From Nocardia cyriacigeorgica GUH-2 (GTDB lineage: Bacteria; Actinomycetota; Actinomycetes; Mycobacteriales; Mycobacteriaceae), in the NCBI RefSeq assembly GCF_000284035.1, contig NC_016887.1, forward strand, positions 5,642,001 to 5,706,000: 64,000 bases of DNA, written 5' to 3'. A program made the translations under genes and the position numbers. The notes below the pieces were generated by a model. The model was not told where the DNA came from and did no database searches. It worked only from the letters and a program-made list of their open reading frames with translations. Below, one piece after another: positions 16,491 through 25,605 of the stretch (its first letter is position 1; every line of letters starts with the position of its first letter).

Positions 16491-18317
16491 TCAGAACGCC
16501 GCCTCGTCCAGCGCCATGATGTCGGTATCCAGCGACCCGATCACGTTCTTGACCGCCGTCAGCGTCGGCAGCACGTTCCGCGCGAAGAACGTTGCCACCC
16601 CGACCTTTCCTGCATAGAACGCCCGGTCCTTCTCACCCACTTCACCAGCCAGCGCTGCGGCCGCGATTTCGGCCTGCACCAGCAGGCGCCAGCCGATGAG
16701 CAGGTCGCCCACGGCCAGCAGGAAACGGACCGAACCGAGCCCGACCTTGTAGATCTCGCTCGGCTCCTCCTGCGAAGCCATCAGGTAGCCGGTGAGGGTG
16801 GCGGCCATGGTCTGTACGTCGGCCAGGGCCGTGCGCAGTAGTTCGCGTTCGGGTTCGAAGCGGCCGCTCTTGGCGTCGAGGAAGGCGCTGATCTGGCCGG
16901 TCACGTGGCCGATCGCCACGCCTTTGTCGCGCACGATCTTGCGGAAGAAGAAGTCCTGCGCCTGGATGGCGGTGGTGCCTTCGTAGAGCGAGTCGATCTT
17001 GGCGTCGCGGATGTACTGCTCGATCGGGTAGTCCTGCAGATAGCCCGATCCGCCCAGGGTTTGCAGGGATTCGGTGAGGTACTGGTAGGCACGCTCGGAA
17101 CCGACACCCTTGACGATCGGCAGCAGCAGATCGTCGACGCGGTGCGCAAGGTCCTCGTCGGCGCCGGAGACCAGTTGCGCCACATCGGCATTCTGGTGCG
17201 CGGCCGTGTAGAGGTACACCGCGCGCAGACCCTCGGCGTAGGCCTTCTGCATGGCCAGCGAACGACGCACATCCGGGTGGTGGGTGATGGTGACGCGCGG
17301 GGCGGTCTTGTCGGTCATCTGCGTCAGGTCCGCGCCCTGCACCCGCTCTTTGGCGTAGGCCAGCGCGTTGAGGTACCCGGTCGACAAGGTGCCGCTGGAT
17401 TTGACGCCCACCATCATGCGGGCGTTCTCGATCACCTGGAACATCTGCGCGATACCGTCGTGCACCTCGCCGACCAGCCACCCGACCGCGGGCACCTCGC
17501 CGCCGAAGGTGAGTTCGCAGGTGGGCGAGGACTTCAGGCCCATCTTGTGCTCGAGATTGGTCACGTAGACGCCGTTGCGTTCACCGAGTTCGAGCGTCTC
17601 GGGATCGAACAGGTATTTCGGCACGTAGAACAGCGACAGCCCCTTGGTGCCCGGCCCCGCACCTTCCGGCCGCGCCAGCACCAGATGGAAGACGTTCTCC
17701 GCGGTATCACCGACATCGCCGCCGGAGATGAACCGCTTCACGCCCTCGATATGCCAGGTCCCGTCCGGCTGGGCGATGGCCTTGGTGCGGCCGGCGCCGA
17801 CATCGGAGCCGGCGTCGGGTTCGGTGAGCACCATGGTGCCCTGCCAGCCCTTGTCGTAGCCGCGGGTGGCCCAGTGCTGCTGCTGTTCGGTGCCGATGTT
17901 GTAGAGCACCGCCGCCATCACCGGCCCCATATTGAAAAACGAGGCCGACGGATTCGCGCAGGTGATCATCTCGTTGACCGCCCACACCAGCGCCGACGGT
18001 GCGGGCGTTCCGCCCATCCCCTCGGGCAGGCCGAGCCGGCTCCAATCGGCTTCGCGCACCGTAGCCAGCGTCTGGCGCAGCGCGTCCGGCACGGTGATGG
18101 TGTGCTCGTCGGGGACGAACTGGACCGGATCGCGGTCGGCGGCGGCGAAGGATTCGGCCACCGGCCCCTCGGCCAGGCGTTTGACCTCGGCCAGGATCTC
18201 CCGGACGGTCTCGGAATCCAGATCACCGTAGGCCCCGGTGTCGAGCAGTTTGTCCAGTCCGAGCACCTCGAACAGATTGAACTCGATATCGCGCAGGTTC
18301 GCCTTGTAGTGCCCCAC
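16491..18317 (-). CDS. Acyl-CoA dehydrogenase, FadE5-like
   Basis: This 608-residue flavoenzyme belongs to the long acyl-CoA dehydrogenase branch typified by mycobacterial FadE5 (611 residues), with the same opening HYKxNxRDxxFNLFEVLG. It has the acyl-CoA dehydrogenase signature LTEPDAGSDVG near residue 165, a middle beta domain, and a helical C terminus carrying QTLGGSGYLQDYPIEQYIRDA. FadE5 introduces the alpha-beta double bond in fatty acyl-CoA of broad chain length. No other beta-oxidation gene is adjacent. Translation starts at a GTG. It faces a TetR gene across 132 bases in which I see only weak GC-rich repeats. Confidence 0.88.
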   Translation of the reverse strand: MGHYKANLRDIEFNLFEVLGLDKLLDTGAYGDLDSETVREILAEVKRLAEGPVAESFAAADRDPVQFVPDEHTITVPDALRQTLATVREADWSRLGLPEGMGGTPAPSALVWAVNEMITCANPSASFFNMGPVMAAVLYNIGTEQQQHWATRGYDKGWQGTMVLTEPDAGSDVGAGRTKAIAQPDGTWHIEGVKRFISGGDVGDTAENVFHLVLARPEGAGPGTKGLSLFYVPKYLFDPETLELGERNGVYVTNLEHKMGLKSSPTCELTFGGEVPAVGWLVGEVHDGIAQMFQVIENARMMVGVKSSGTLSTGYLNALAYAKERVQGADLTQMTDKTAPRVTITHHPDVRRSLAMQKAYAEGLRAVYLYTAAHQNADVAQLVSGADEDLAHRVDDLLLPIVKGVGSERAYQYLTESLQTLGGSGYLQDYPIEQYIRDAKIDSLYEGTTAIQAQDFFFRKIVRDKGVAIGHVTGQISAFLDAKSGRFEPERELLRTALADVQTMAATLTGYLMASQEEPSEIYKVGLGSVRFLLAVGDLLIGWRLLVQAEIAAAALAGEVGEKDRAFYAGKVGVATFFARNVLPTLTAVKNVIGSLDTDIMALDEAAF

Positions 18318-18676
18318 CGCGTCCTCCTCGACTCACCGCGCGCGGTCAGCCGACCGTGCGGGTCTTCCGGCTAGCTGATGACTTCGAGTCGAAGCGTGCC
18401 GCACCGCCGGCGAGCTACGCAACCGTAGGCGCGGGCCGACCTCACCGCACCGTACTGGACGCTTGTGCGCAAGGTTTCACCTCACGGCAACGCAGGAAAC
18501 CGACTCGTCATCGAGAGATATTCCGGCGCAACAACTTCTGTCTAACGTTTCGCAGCACGAATACAGGCTCTGTATACAACTCGGTCGACAGCCGTGACCG
18601 GGGCGAATGAGCAGGTATTCGGTGCGGAACCCGCGCGGTACCGCCACCACAACTGATGAGTGAGAAGGGTTCGCCC
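18318..18676. other. Divergent promoter region of fadE5-like gene and urtA
   Basis: No gene is visible. The stretch falls in GC content towards urtA and should hold both promoters. The nearest thing to GlnR half-sites is GAAAC-N6-GTCAT at 18496-18511, which departs from the consensus. GAGAAGG at 18662-18668 is the urtA ribosome binding site. Confidence 0.4.
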
Positions 18677-19969
18677 ATGTCCGATTCCTCCCGATTCCGC
18701 CGACATCGCGGCAACGTCCGATCCAGGCGTTCGGTCAAGGCCCTGGCGGTGCCGACCGCGCTCGCGCTGGCCGGCGTGCTGCTGACCGCCTGCGGCGCCA
18801 GGGACGACGCCACCGCGGACGGCTCGAACGCCGTCTCCTGCGTCGACACCACCAAGGACACGATCAAGGTCGGTTCGCTGCATTCGCTGTCGGGCACGAT
18901 GGCCATCAGCGAGGTCACCGTCGCCAACTCGACCAAGCTGGCCGTCGACCAGATCAACGCCGCAGGCGGGGTGCTGGGCAAGCGGATCGAGCTGGTGCTC
19001 GAAGACGGTGCGTCGGACCCGAAGACCTTCGCCGAGAAGGCGGAAAAGCTCATCAGCTCCGACTGTGTGGCCGCGGTGTTCGGCGGCTGGACCTCGTCGA
19101 GCCGTAAGGCGATGAAACCGAAGTTCGAAAGCCTGAATTCGCTGCTGTACTACCCCGTTCAGTACGAGGGCCTGGAAGACAGCAAGAACATCTTCTACAC
19201 CGGTGCGACCACCAATCAGCAGATCGTGCCCGCCCTGGATTATCTGAAGCAGAAGGGCGTGAAGTCGCTGTATCTGGTGGGCAGCGACTATGTGTTCCCG
19301 CAGACCGCCAATCGTGAGATCAAGGCGTACGCGGCGGCCAACGGCATCGAGATCAAGGGTGAGGATTACACCCCCCTCGGCTCCACCGATTTCTCCACCA
19401 TCATCAACAAGGTGCGCACCGCCGACGCCGACGCGGTATTCAACACCCTCAACGGCGATTCCAATGTCGCCTTCTTCCGCGAGTACACCAATGCCGGCCT
19501 GACCGCCGCCGATATGCCGGTGGTGTCGGTGTCGATCGCCGAGGAAGAGGTGGCCGGTATCGGCGCGCAGAACATCGCGGGCCAGCTCACCGCCTGGAAT
19601 TACTACCAGACCGTTCCCACCCCGCAGAACAAGGCCTTCGTCGACGCGTACAAGGCCGCCTTCGGCGCCGACAAGCCCACCTCCGACCCGATGGAAGCCG
19701 CCTACACCTCGGTGTACCTGTGGAAGAACACGGTGGAGAAGGCGAACTCGTTCGCGGTAACCGATATTCAGGCCGCCGCCGACGGCGTGAGCTTCGAGGC
19801 GCCCGAGGGCCTGGTCACCATCGACGGCAGCAACCACCACATCACCAAAACCGCTCGTATCGGCGAGATCCGCCCCGACGGCCTGATCTACACGGTCTGG
19901 GATTCCGGTCAGCCCATCGCCCCGGACCCCTACCTCGACACCTACCCCTGGGCCGAGGGCCTGAAGTAA
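18677..19969 (+). CDS. urtA: Urea ABC transporter substrate-binding protein
   Basis: UrtA captures urea outside the cell for the UrtBCDE permease. The 430-residue precursor has a long basic N-region, a hydrophobic segment and the lipobox LLTAC, so it is a lipoprotein. The mature part is a two-lobed type-1 periplasmic binding fold with the UrtA hallmarks IKVGSLHSLSGTMAISE, FGGWTSSSRKAMKP and LYYPVQYEGLE. ATG 18677 follows GAGAAGG by 8 bases; the ATG at 18656 lies before that site and is less likely. A strong hairpin separates it from urtB, which probably raises urtA mRNA relative to the permease genes. Confidence 0.93.
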   Translation: MSDSSRFRRHRGNVRSRRSVKALAVPTALALAGVLLTACGARDDATADGSNAVSCVDTTKDTIKVGSLHSLSGTMAISEVTVANSTKLAVDQINAAGGVLGKRIELVLEDGASDPKTFAEKAEKLISSDCVAAVFGGWTSSSRKAMKPKFESLNSLLYYPVQYEGLEDSKNIFYTGATTNQQIVPALDYLKQKGVKSLYLVGSDYVFPQTANREIKAYAAANGIEIKGEDYTPLGSTDFSTIINKVRTADADAVFNTLNGDSNVAFFREYTNAGLTAADMPVVSVSIAEEEVAGIGAQNIAGQLTAWNYYQTVPTPQNKAFVDAYKAAFGADKPTSDPMEAAYTSVYLWKNTVEKANSFAVTDIQAAADGVSFEAPEGLVTIDGSNHHITKTARIGEIRPDGLIYTVWDSGQPIAPDPYLDTYPWAEGLK

Positions 19970-19972
19970 GCC

Positions 19973-20009
19973 ACCTGCCCGCGGCGGATGCCGACCGCCG
20001 CGGGCAGGT
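19973..20009 (+). terminator. Hairpin between urtA and urtB
   Basis: A perfect 15-bp stem (ACCTGCCCGCGGCGG and its complement) has a 7-base loop and lies 3 bases after the urtA stop. As the rest of the operon follows on the same strand, it is best read as a partial terminator or mRNA-stabilising structure. Confidence 0.75.
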
Positions 20010-20142
20010 TCCGGACGACCACGGTTCGCGGCCTGGTCCGGGCGGCAAGCCGGACGCGACGACGCCTCCGGCCGCCTCCGCCAGGACCCATGAGGGGGCC
20101 GCGAACCACGCCGCGCCAGCGGCAAGAAGATACGGAGATTCG

Positions 20143-21027
20143 ATGGAAGTCGTTGTAGGCCAACTCTTCACCGGGTTGAGCCTCGGGTCGATCCTGTTGC
20201 TCGCCGCGCTGGGTCTCGCGCTGACCTTCGGTCAGATGGGCGTGATCAATATGGCGCACGGTGAGTTCATCATGGCCGGTTGTTACACCACCTACGTTGT
20301 CCAGCAGGTGGTGTCGTCGGCGGGGGTATCGCTGCTGGTGTCGTTGCTGGTCGGGTTCCTGGTCGGCGGCGCGTTGGGGGCGGCGCTGGAGATGGGGCTG
20401 ATCCGCTGGATGTATCACCGGCCGCTGGACACACTGCTGGTGACCTTCGGTGTCGGCCTGGTGTTGCAGCAGCTGGCGCGCGATATCTTCGGGGCGCCGG
20501 CCAAGAATGTGCTGGTCCCGGAATGGTTGAGCGGTGGGGTCACGATTCTGGATGCCGTGGTGCCCAAGACCAGGATCTTCATTCTGGTGCTCGCGGTGGT
20601 CGCGGTGACGGCGCTGGCGATCGTGTTGAAGACGACGCCGCTGGGCCGCCGTATCCGCGCGGTGGTGCAGAACCGCGATCTCGCCGAAACCAGCGGTATC
20701 TCTTCCCGTTTCACCGATATCAGCACCTTCTTCATCGGTTCCGGCCTGGCCGGTGTCGCGGGTGTGGCGCTGACGTTGATCGGGTCCACCAGCCCGACCA
20801 TCGGCCAGAGCTATCTGATCGATGCGTTCCTGGTGGTGGTGATCGGCGGGCTCGGGCAGATCAAGGGCACGGTGATCGCGGCGTTCGCGCTCGGGCTGCT
20901 CAATTCGTTCATCGAGTATTCGACGACCGCCTCGATCGCCAAGGTGATCGTCTTCGTGATCATCGTGATCTTCTTGCAGGTCCGGCCGCAGGGCCTGTTC
21001 ACGGTCCGGACAAGGAGCCTGGCATGA
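20143..21027 (+). CDS. urtB: Urea ABC transporter permease UrtB
   Basis: This 294-residue LivH-type permease has about eight membrane helices. It has the family pattern LALTFGQMGVINMAHGEFIM near the N terminus and the coupling-helix region GRRIRAVVQNRDLAETSGI. It forms the urea channel together with UrtC. The ATG at 20143 has GGAG 5 bases upstream, and the open frame further upstream overlaps urtA and is not coding. It overlaps urtC by 4 bases. Confidence 0.92.
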   Translation: MEVVVGQLFTGLSLGSILLLAALGLALTFGQMGVINMAHGEFIMAGCYTTYVVQQVVSSAGVSLLVSLLVGFLVGGALGAALEMGLIRWMYHRPLDTLLVTFGVGLVLQQLARDIFGAPAKNVLVPEWLSGGVTILDAVVPKTRIFILVLAVVAVTALAIVLKTTPLGRRIRAVVQNRDLAETSGISSRFTDISTFFIGSGLAGVAGVALTLIGSTSPTIGQSYLIDAFLVVVIGGLGQIKGTVIAAFALGLLNSFIEYSTTASIAKVIVFVIIVIFLQVRPQGLFTVRTRSLA

Positions 21028-22169
21028 CCGCACCGCGCTGGTTCGCGAATCCCTCGATACGGGTCTGGGGCGGTTTCGCCCTGGCCGCCATTCTGTTGTT
21101 CGCGGTCGCGCCGGCCGTGCTCAGCGATTTCCGGTTGAACCTGCTCGCGAAATTCCTGTGCTTCGCCATCGTGGCGGCGGGTATCGGTTTGGCCTGGGGG
21201 CGTGGCGGAATGCTGACTCTGGGCCAGGGTGTGTTCTTCGGGCTCGGCGCCTACATCATGGCGATGCATCTGCAGATGGCGGATGCGGCGCGGCTGGGCA
21301 ATGACGTGCCGGATTTCATGGAGATCGCCGGAATCCGGGAACTGCCCGCGTATTGGCAACCGTTCGCGTCGGCGCCGGTGGCGATCATCGCGATTCTCGT
21401 GCTGCCCGCGCTGGTCGCGGCGGCGCTGGGTTACGGCGTATTCAAGCGCCGGGTCAAGGGCGCGTATTTCGCGATCCTGAGTCAGGCACTGGCGGCGGCG
21501 CTGGCGATTCTGCTGACGGGTCAGCAGACCATCGGCGGCTTCACCGGCCTGTCGGATTTCCGGGCGTTCTTCGGTTTCAAGCTGTCGGATCCGCTGAATC
21601 GGCAGATGCTGTTCTTCATCGCGGCGGGCACCCTGCTCGTGGTGGTCGCAGTGGTGCGTCAGCTCATGCACAGCCGGTACGGGGAATTGCTGGTCGCGGT
21701 GCGTGACCAGGAGGAGCGGGTGCGGTTCCTCGGCTACGACCCGGCCAACGTCAAGATCGTCGCGTATGTGGTGGCGGCGTTCTTCGCCGGGATCGCGGGT
21801 GCGTTGTTCACCCCGATCGTCGGCATCATCTCCCCCGCCGATATCGGTGTCGTGCCGTCGATCGCCTTCCTGATCGGCGTCGCCATCGGCGGCCGCACCA
21901 CCCTGCTGGGCCCGGTGCTCGGCGCGATCGGGGTGGCGTGGGCGCAGACGGCGTTGTCGGAACAGTTCCCGTCGGGCTGGACCTACCTGCAAGGCGTGTT
22001 GTTCATCGTGGTGGTCGGGTTCGTGCCGGCCGGGCTGGCCGGACTGTGGCCGACCCTGCGCCGCGTCATCGCCGAGCGCAGACCGAAACCCGGCGACAGC
22101 GCGCCGCCCGCGCCGGCGCCCACCGACCTGTTGCCGGTGCGGACCGAGGAGAAGGTGCACACCCGATGA
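21024..22169 (+). CDS. urtC: Urea ABC transporter permease UrtC
   Basis: This 381-residue LivM-type permease is the second membrane subunit of the urea importer. Visible family segments are LAWGRGGMLTLGQGVFFGLGAY near residue 60 and RVRFLGYDPANVKIVAY, the coupling loop for the ATPases. The C-terminal 35 residues are hydrophilic and Pro/Ala-rich. AAGGAG lies 6 bases before the ATG, whose ATGA overlaps the urtB stop. The next gene again overlaps by 4 bases. Confidence 0.92.
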   Translation: MTAPRWFANPSIRVWGGFALAAILLFAVAPAVLSDFRLNLLAKFLCFAIVAAGIGLAWGRGGMLTLGQGVFFGLGAYIMAMHLQMADAARLGNDVPDFMEIAGIRELPAYWQPFASAPVAIIAILVLPALVAAALGYGVFKRRVKGAYFAILSQALAAALAILLTGQQTIGGFTGLSDFRAFFGFKLSDPLNRQMLFFIAAGTLLVVVAVVRQLMHSRYGELLVAVRDQEERVRFLGYDPANVKIVAYVVAAFFAGIAGALFTPIVGIISPADIGVVPSIAFLIGVAIGGRTTLLGPVLGAIGVAWAQTALSEQFPSGWTYLQGVLFIVVVGFVPAGLAGLWPTLRRVIAERRPKPGDSAPPAPAPTDLLPVRTEEKVHTR

Positions 22170-22975
22170 TCGATCACGAACCCAAGCGCGGCGGCAATGC
22201 CGGAATGTCGAGCGAATACCTCGAAGTTCGCGGGCTGTCGGTGAGTTTCGACGGCTTCCAGGCCGTCACCGATGTCGACCTGACGGTCCTCCAGGGCGAC
22301 CTACGGTTCCTCATCGGCCCCAACGGCGCAGGCAAGACCACCCTGATCGACGCCATCACCGGCCTCACCCCGGCCACCGGCTCGGCGCAGAAGTCGGGGG
22401 TGGAGCTGCTGGGCAAGAAGGTGCATCAGATCGCGCGGCTCGGCGTGGGTCGCACCTTCCAGACCGCTAGCGTTTTCGAGCAGCTCAGCGTCTTGCAGAA
22501 CCTCGATATCGCGGCGGGGGCCGGACGTTCCGCGCTCACCCTGCTGCGCAGGCGCAAGTCGGTGCTGCCGAGCATCGAGGAGGCGCTGGAGATCACCGGC
22601 CTCGGCGCGCTGCGCGACCAGCCCGCCGGTGTGCTCGCGCACGGTCAGAAGCAGTGGCTCGAGATCGGCATGCTGCTGGTGCAGAACGCGTCGGTGCTGC
22701 TGCTGGACGAGCCGGTCGCCGGGATGAGCGCCGAGGAACGCGAGGAAACCGGAAACCTGCTGCGTCGCATCGGCGGCGAACGCGTCGTGGTGGTGGTCGA
22801 GCACGATATGGATTTCATGCGTGCCTTCGCCACCTCGGTGACGGTGCTCGCCGGGGGCCGGGTGCTCAGCGAGGGCACCGTCGAGCAGGTCCAAGCCGAT
22901 CCCAAGGTGCAGCAGGTCTACCTCGGCACCGCCGCCGAATCGAACGAGGAGAGCGCCGATGCTCGAATTGGCTGA
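22166..22975 (+). CDS. urtD: Urea ABC transporter ATP-binding protein UrtD
   Basis: This 269-residue ATPase has Walker A GPNGAGKTT, Walker B VLLLDEP and the altered signature LAHGQKQWLEIGM in place of LSGGQ. That substitution is normal for UrtD. It starts at ATG 22166 in a 4-base overlap with urtC. A second in-frame ATG at 22205 would give a more typical N-terminal length, so the first 13 residues are uncertain. It pairs with UrtE to energise urea import. Confidence 0.92.
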   Translation: MIDHEPKRGGNAGMSSEYLEVRGLSVSFDGFQAVTDVDLTVLQGDLRFLIGPNGAGKTTLIDAITGLTPATGSAQKSGVELLGKKVHQIARLGVGRTFQTASVFEQLSVLQNLDIAAGAGRSALTLLRRRKSVLPSIEEALEITGLGALRDQPAGVLAHGQKQWLEIGMLLVQNASVLLLDEPVAGMSAEEREETGNLLRRIGGERVVVVVEHDMDFMRAFATSVTVLAGGRVLSEGTVEQVQADPKVQQVYLGTAAESNEESADARIG

Positions 22976-23651
22976 TATCCATTCCGGTTACGGCCGGACC
23001 GAAGTGATCCACGGCGTCTCGCTGACCGTCCCCGACGACAGCGTCGTCGCCATCATGGGACACAACGGCGCAGGCAAAACCACCCTGCTGCGCACCGCAG
23101 TCGGCCTGCTGACCAGCAAGTCCGGCACCATCACGTTCAATGGTGAGGTGATCACCTCACTGACGCCGTCGCGCCGGGTGCGCCGCGGGATCGCCTATGT
23201 CCCGCAGGGGCAGCAGAGTTTTCCCCAGTTGACCACAGCGGAGAACCTTCAGGTGGTGGCCGACGGCCGCAAGCGCGGCAAGGCGCTGATCGACGAATCC
23301 CTCGACCTGTTCCCCGCGCTGCGCGACCTGCTCACCCGAAAGGCCGGTCTGCTCTCGGGTGGGCAGCGCCAGCAGCTGGCCATCGCCAGGGCGCTGATCA
23401 CCGAGCCGAAGCTGCTCATCCTGGACGAGCCCACCGAGGGCATCCAGCCGTCGGTGGTCGCCGAGATCGAACGCACCATCATCGATCTCACCCGCCGCGG
23501 CGGTTTGAGCGTGCTGCTGGTGGAACAGCACATCGGCTTCGCCTTGCAGGCCGCCCAGCGCTACTACGTGCTGGAATCGGGCCGCATCACCTCCTCCGGC
23601 GAGGGCGGGGCGGGCGCGGAGACCGAGGTCCGCTCGGCGATGGCGATCTGA
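22959..23651 (+). CDS. urtE: Urea ABC transporter ATP-binding protein UrtE
   Basis: This 230-residue ATPase has canonical motifs: Walker A GHNGAGKTT, signature LSGGQRQQLAIARAL, Walker B LLILDEP and the switch His in VEQHIGFAL. The TEGIQPS segment after Walker B is typical of the LivF/UrtE branch. Its start lies 17 bases inside urtD, which indicates translational coupling. A GntR gene follows after 6 bases, so the operon probably continues. No urease genes are in the window. Confidence 0.92.
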   Translation: MLELADIHSGYGRTEVIHGVSLTVPDDSVVAIMGHNGAGKTTLLRTAVGLLTSKSGTITFNGEVITSLTPSRRVRRGIAYVPQGQQSFPQLTTAENLQVVADGRKRGKALIDESLDLFPALRDLLTRKAGLLSGGQRQQLAIARALITEPKLLILDEPTEGIQPSVVAEIERTIIDLTRRGGLSVLLVEQHIGFALQAAQRYYVLESGRITSSGEGGAGAETEVRSAMAI

Positions 23652-23657
23652 GGCGCC

Positions 23658-24347
23658 GTGACGCGACGGGGGCGGGTCCCGCTGAGTGCGCAGGTCTACG
23701 AGGCGGTGCGCCGCGATCTGGCCGCGGGCGCACTGGCCTCGACCGAACGGCTGGGCGAGGAACGTCTTGCGGACAATTACGGGGTCTCGCGTACTCCGGT
23801 CCGTGAGGCGCTCGCGCGGCTGCTCGCCGACGGGCTGGTGGAGCGGCGCGCCGACGGGCTCTACCCGTACCGGCCGCGGCTGGACGAACTCGACCAGCTC
23901 TACGAACTGCGTAATGTGCTGGAATCCAGAGGTATTCAACGCGCGCTCGGTGCGCCGACGCACGACCTCGACATCGTCCGGGCCGAGCTGGAGCACTGGC
24001 GTCAGCTGGCCGGCCAGCCGCCCGAACCGGGCCCTGCCCTCATCGCCGCCGACGACCAATTCCACATCGCGCTCCTGCGTGCGGCCGGCAACGCCGCCCT
24101 CGCCGAAGCCCTCGCCTCGGTCCAGGTGCGCGTGCGGCCGGTGCGCACCATGGACATGCCCACCCCCGACCGCATCGCCACCATGACCGCCGAGCACATC
24201 ACCATCGCCGAACAGCTGCTGGCCGGCGACTATGCGGCGGCGCTGGAAACGCTGACGACGCATATTGATTCGTCACGTTCGCATGTGATCGCGCGGGCGA
24301 AGGCGGCGCTGCATCTGACGCGGTTGGCGCAGGCGGTGCGGGACTAG
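23658..24347 (+). CDS. GntR-family regulator with FCD domain
   Basis: Residues 5-70 form a winged helix (VYEAVRRDLAAGAL, YGVSRTPVREALARLLADGLVERR). Residues 80-215 form an all-helical FCD ligand domain with metal-site residues in ADDQFHIALLRAAGN and HITIAEQLLAGD. It starts with GTG 6 bases after urtE and is likely the last gene of the urea operon. It could adjust uptake to a nitrogen metabolite, or be an unlinked regulator that happens to follow. The effector is unknown. Confidence 0.85.
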   Translation: MTRRGRVPLSAQVYEAVRRDLAAGALASTERLGEERLADNYGVSRTPVREALARLLADGLVERRADGLYPYRPRLDELDQLYELRNVLESRGIQRALGAPTHDLDIVRAELEHWRQLAGQPPEPGPALIAADDQFHIALLRAAGNAALAEALASVQVRVRPVRTMDMPTPDRIATMTAEHITIAEQLLAGDYAAALETLTTHIDSSRSHVIARAKAALHLTRLAQAVRD

Positions 24348-24539
24348 GGCAGGCGCTCGCGTCGAGCCCACTGACACAGCGCCCGCGGGAATGCGGCCAA
24401 GCTCTCGCGTCGGGCGCGGCAGACATTGTGGTGCGGGGGCGACGGCCAAAACTCTCGGCTCGCCCGCGGTGCCGCCCGGGAGGCTCAGCTACCGCCTATC
24501 CCCATCCCGCTCACGGCCGCGCTATACCGCCCGCGGTCC

Positions 24540-25475
24540 TCAGCAACCGGATTGAAACGGCCAGCACTCCACCGCAGTTCGAGGCGATACCACGCCCGCG
24601 GGCACGGCCGGTGCCGTCGCCCGACTCTGCGGAGTCGCGGTCGCACCGGTCGTCGTCGTGGCGGTCGGTTCCACGTCCGGGCCGTCGGTGAGCACCGCCC
24701 GCACGATCACCCCCAGCACCACGAGCGTGCCGAGCACGCCGGCCGCGAACACCGCCCACGCCGCGGCCCGCTGCCTGCCGGTGTCCTCGGGTTTCGGCTC
24801 TCGTTTGGGCGGGGCCGGGCGGGCCGGGATCGGCTTCGGTTTCGGGGCGGCGGCGTCGAAGCCCTCGGCGAGCAGTTCGTCGCGGGTCGGGTGGATATCG
24901 CTGCCGCAGGATCGGGTGAGCGCGGTGGCCGCGGCCAGTACCCGGTCGGCGGTCCAGGCGCGTGGGCCTGCGGCGAAATTCTCCAGGTAGATGCGGAATT
25001 CGGTGGTGTCGGCGGCATTGGCGACGACCACGTCCAAGCCCGGGCGCAGGGTGGTGCGGGCGGGCCGGACCACCGCGCCGCGCCACGGCAACAACACCAC
25101 GGCGCCGCAGAGATGGCCGGGATCCTGCAGGGAGCGTTCCAGCGCCGCCTTCACTTCGTGCACCGCGTGTTCGAGCTGGTCGGAAACACTCACGCCCTCG
25201 GGCTGTTCCAGATCGGCGGGCTGCGAGCTGATGGTCCACGGCCCGCCGCTGCTCACCTCGAGAATCCCGCTCTGCCTGCGCCGGAAGCCGCGCGCCTCCA
25301 GCACGGTGACGCCGCGCGGAGTCCAGACGACGGCGTCGACCTGCCGTTTCCCGTGTTCCGGACCCACCTGTAGATCGACCAGAGCCAGACCGGTGGTCGG
25401 GAGCCTGCGCAGGCATTCGACGAATTCCCGCTCGGGCGCGGACAGTTCCGCTCCCGTGTCGATCTTCACCAGCAT
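24540..25475 (-). CDS. NERD-domain membrane protein
   Basis: Residues 8-140 resemble the nuclease-related domain (NERD): ELSAPEREFVECL, then RQVDAVVW with TPRGVTVLEARGF, in which the second acidic catalytic position is kept but the usual Lys is Arg. Residues 205-240 are Pro/Lys-rich, followed by one membrane helix (about 245-268) and an extracellular Thr/Ala-rich tail ending in a Cys. NERD proteins are suspected DNA-processing enzymes, though proof is scarce, and this one may be inactive as a nuclease. The ATG at 25475 fits the domain start; a longer frame begins at 25532. Confidence 0.65.
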   Translation of the reverse strand: MLVKIDTGAELSAPEREFVECLRRLPTTGLALVDLQVGPEHGKRQVDAVVWTPRGVTVLEARGFRRRQSGILEVSSGGPWTISSQPADLEQPEGVSVSDQLEHAVHEVKAALERSLQDPGHLCGAVVLLPWRGAVVRPARTTLRPGLDVVVANAADTTEFRIYLENFAAGPRAWTADRVLAAATALTRSCGSDIHPTRDELLAEGFDAAAPKPKPIPARPAPPKREPKPEDTGRQRAAAWAVFAAGVLGTLVVLGVIVRAVLTDGPDVEPTATTTTGATATPQSRATAPAVPAGVVSPRTAVECWPFQSGC

Positions 25476-25605
25476 CGTGCACAACCCCTGACGTGCGTCC
25501 CGATCCAGCCTTCGCCCCCGGCGGCGGCCCACGCAGGGCCGCCGCCCGAGCTACTCCGCTAGATCATGACGCCCCGTCCCGGCGAATTCCACCCCACCAG
25601 GGTTG

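Noticed and set aside
18496..18511. GAAAC-N6-GTCAT as a GlnR box for urtA
   Set aside because: Only two half-sites are present, the second departs from GTnAC, and no further pair continues the 11-base phase.
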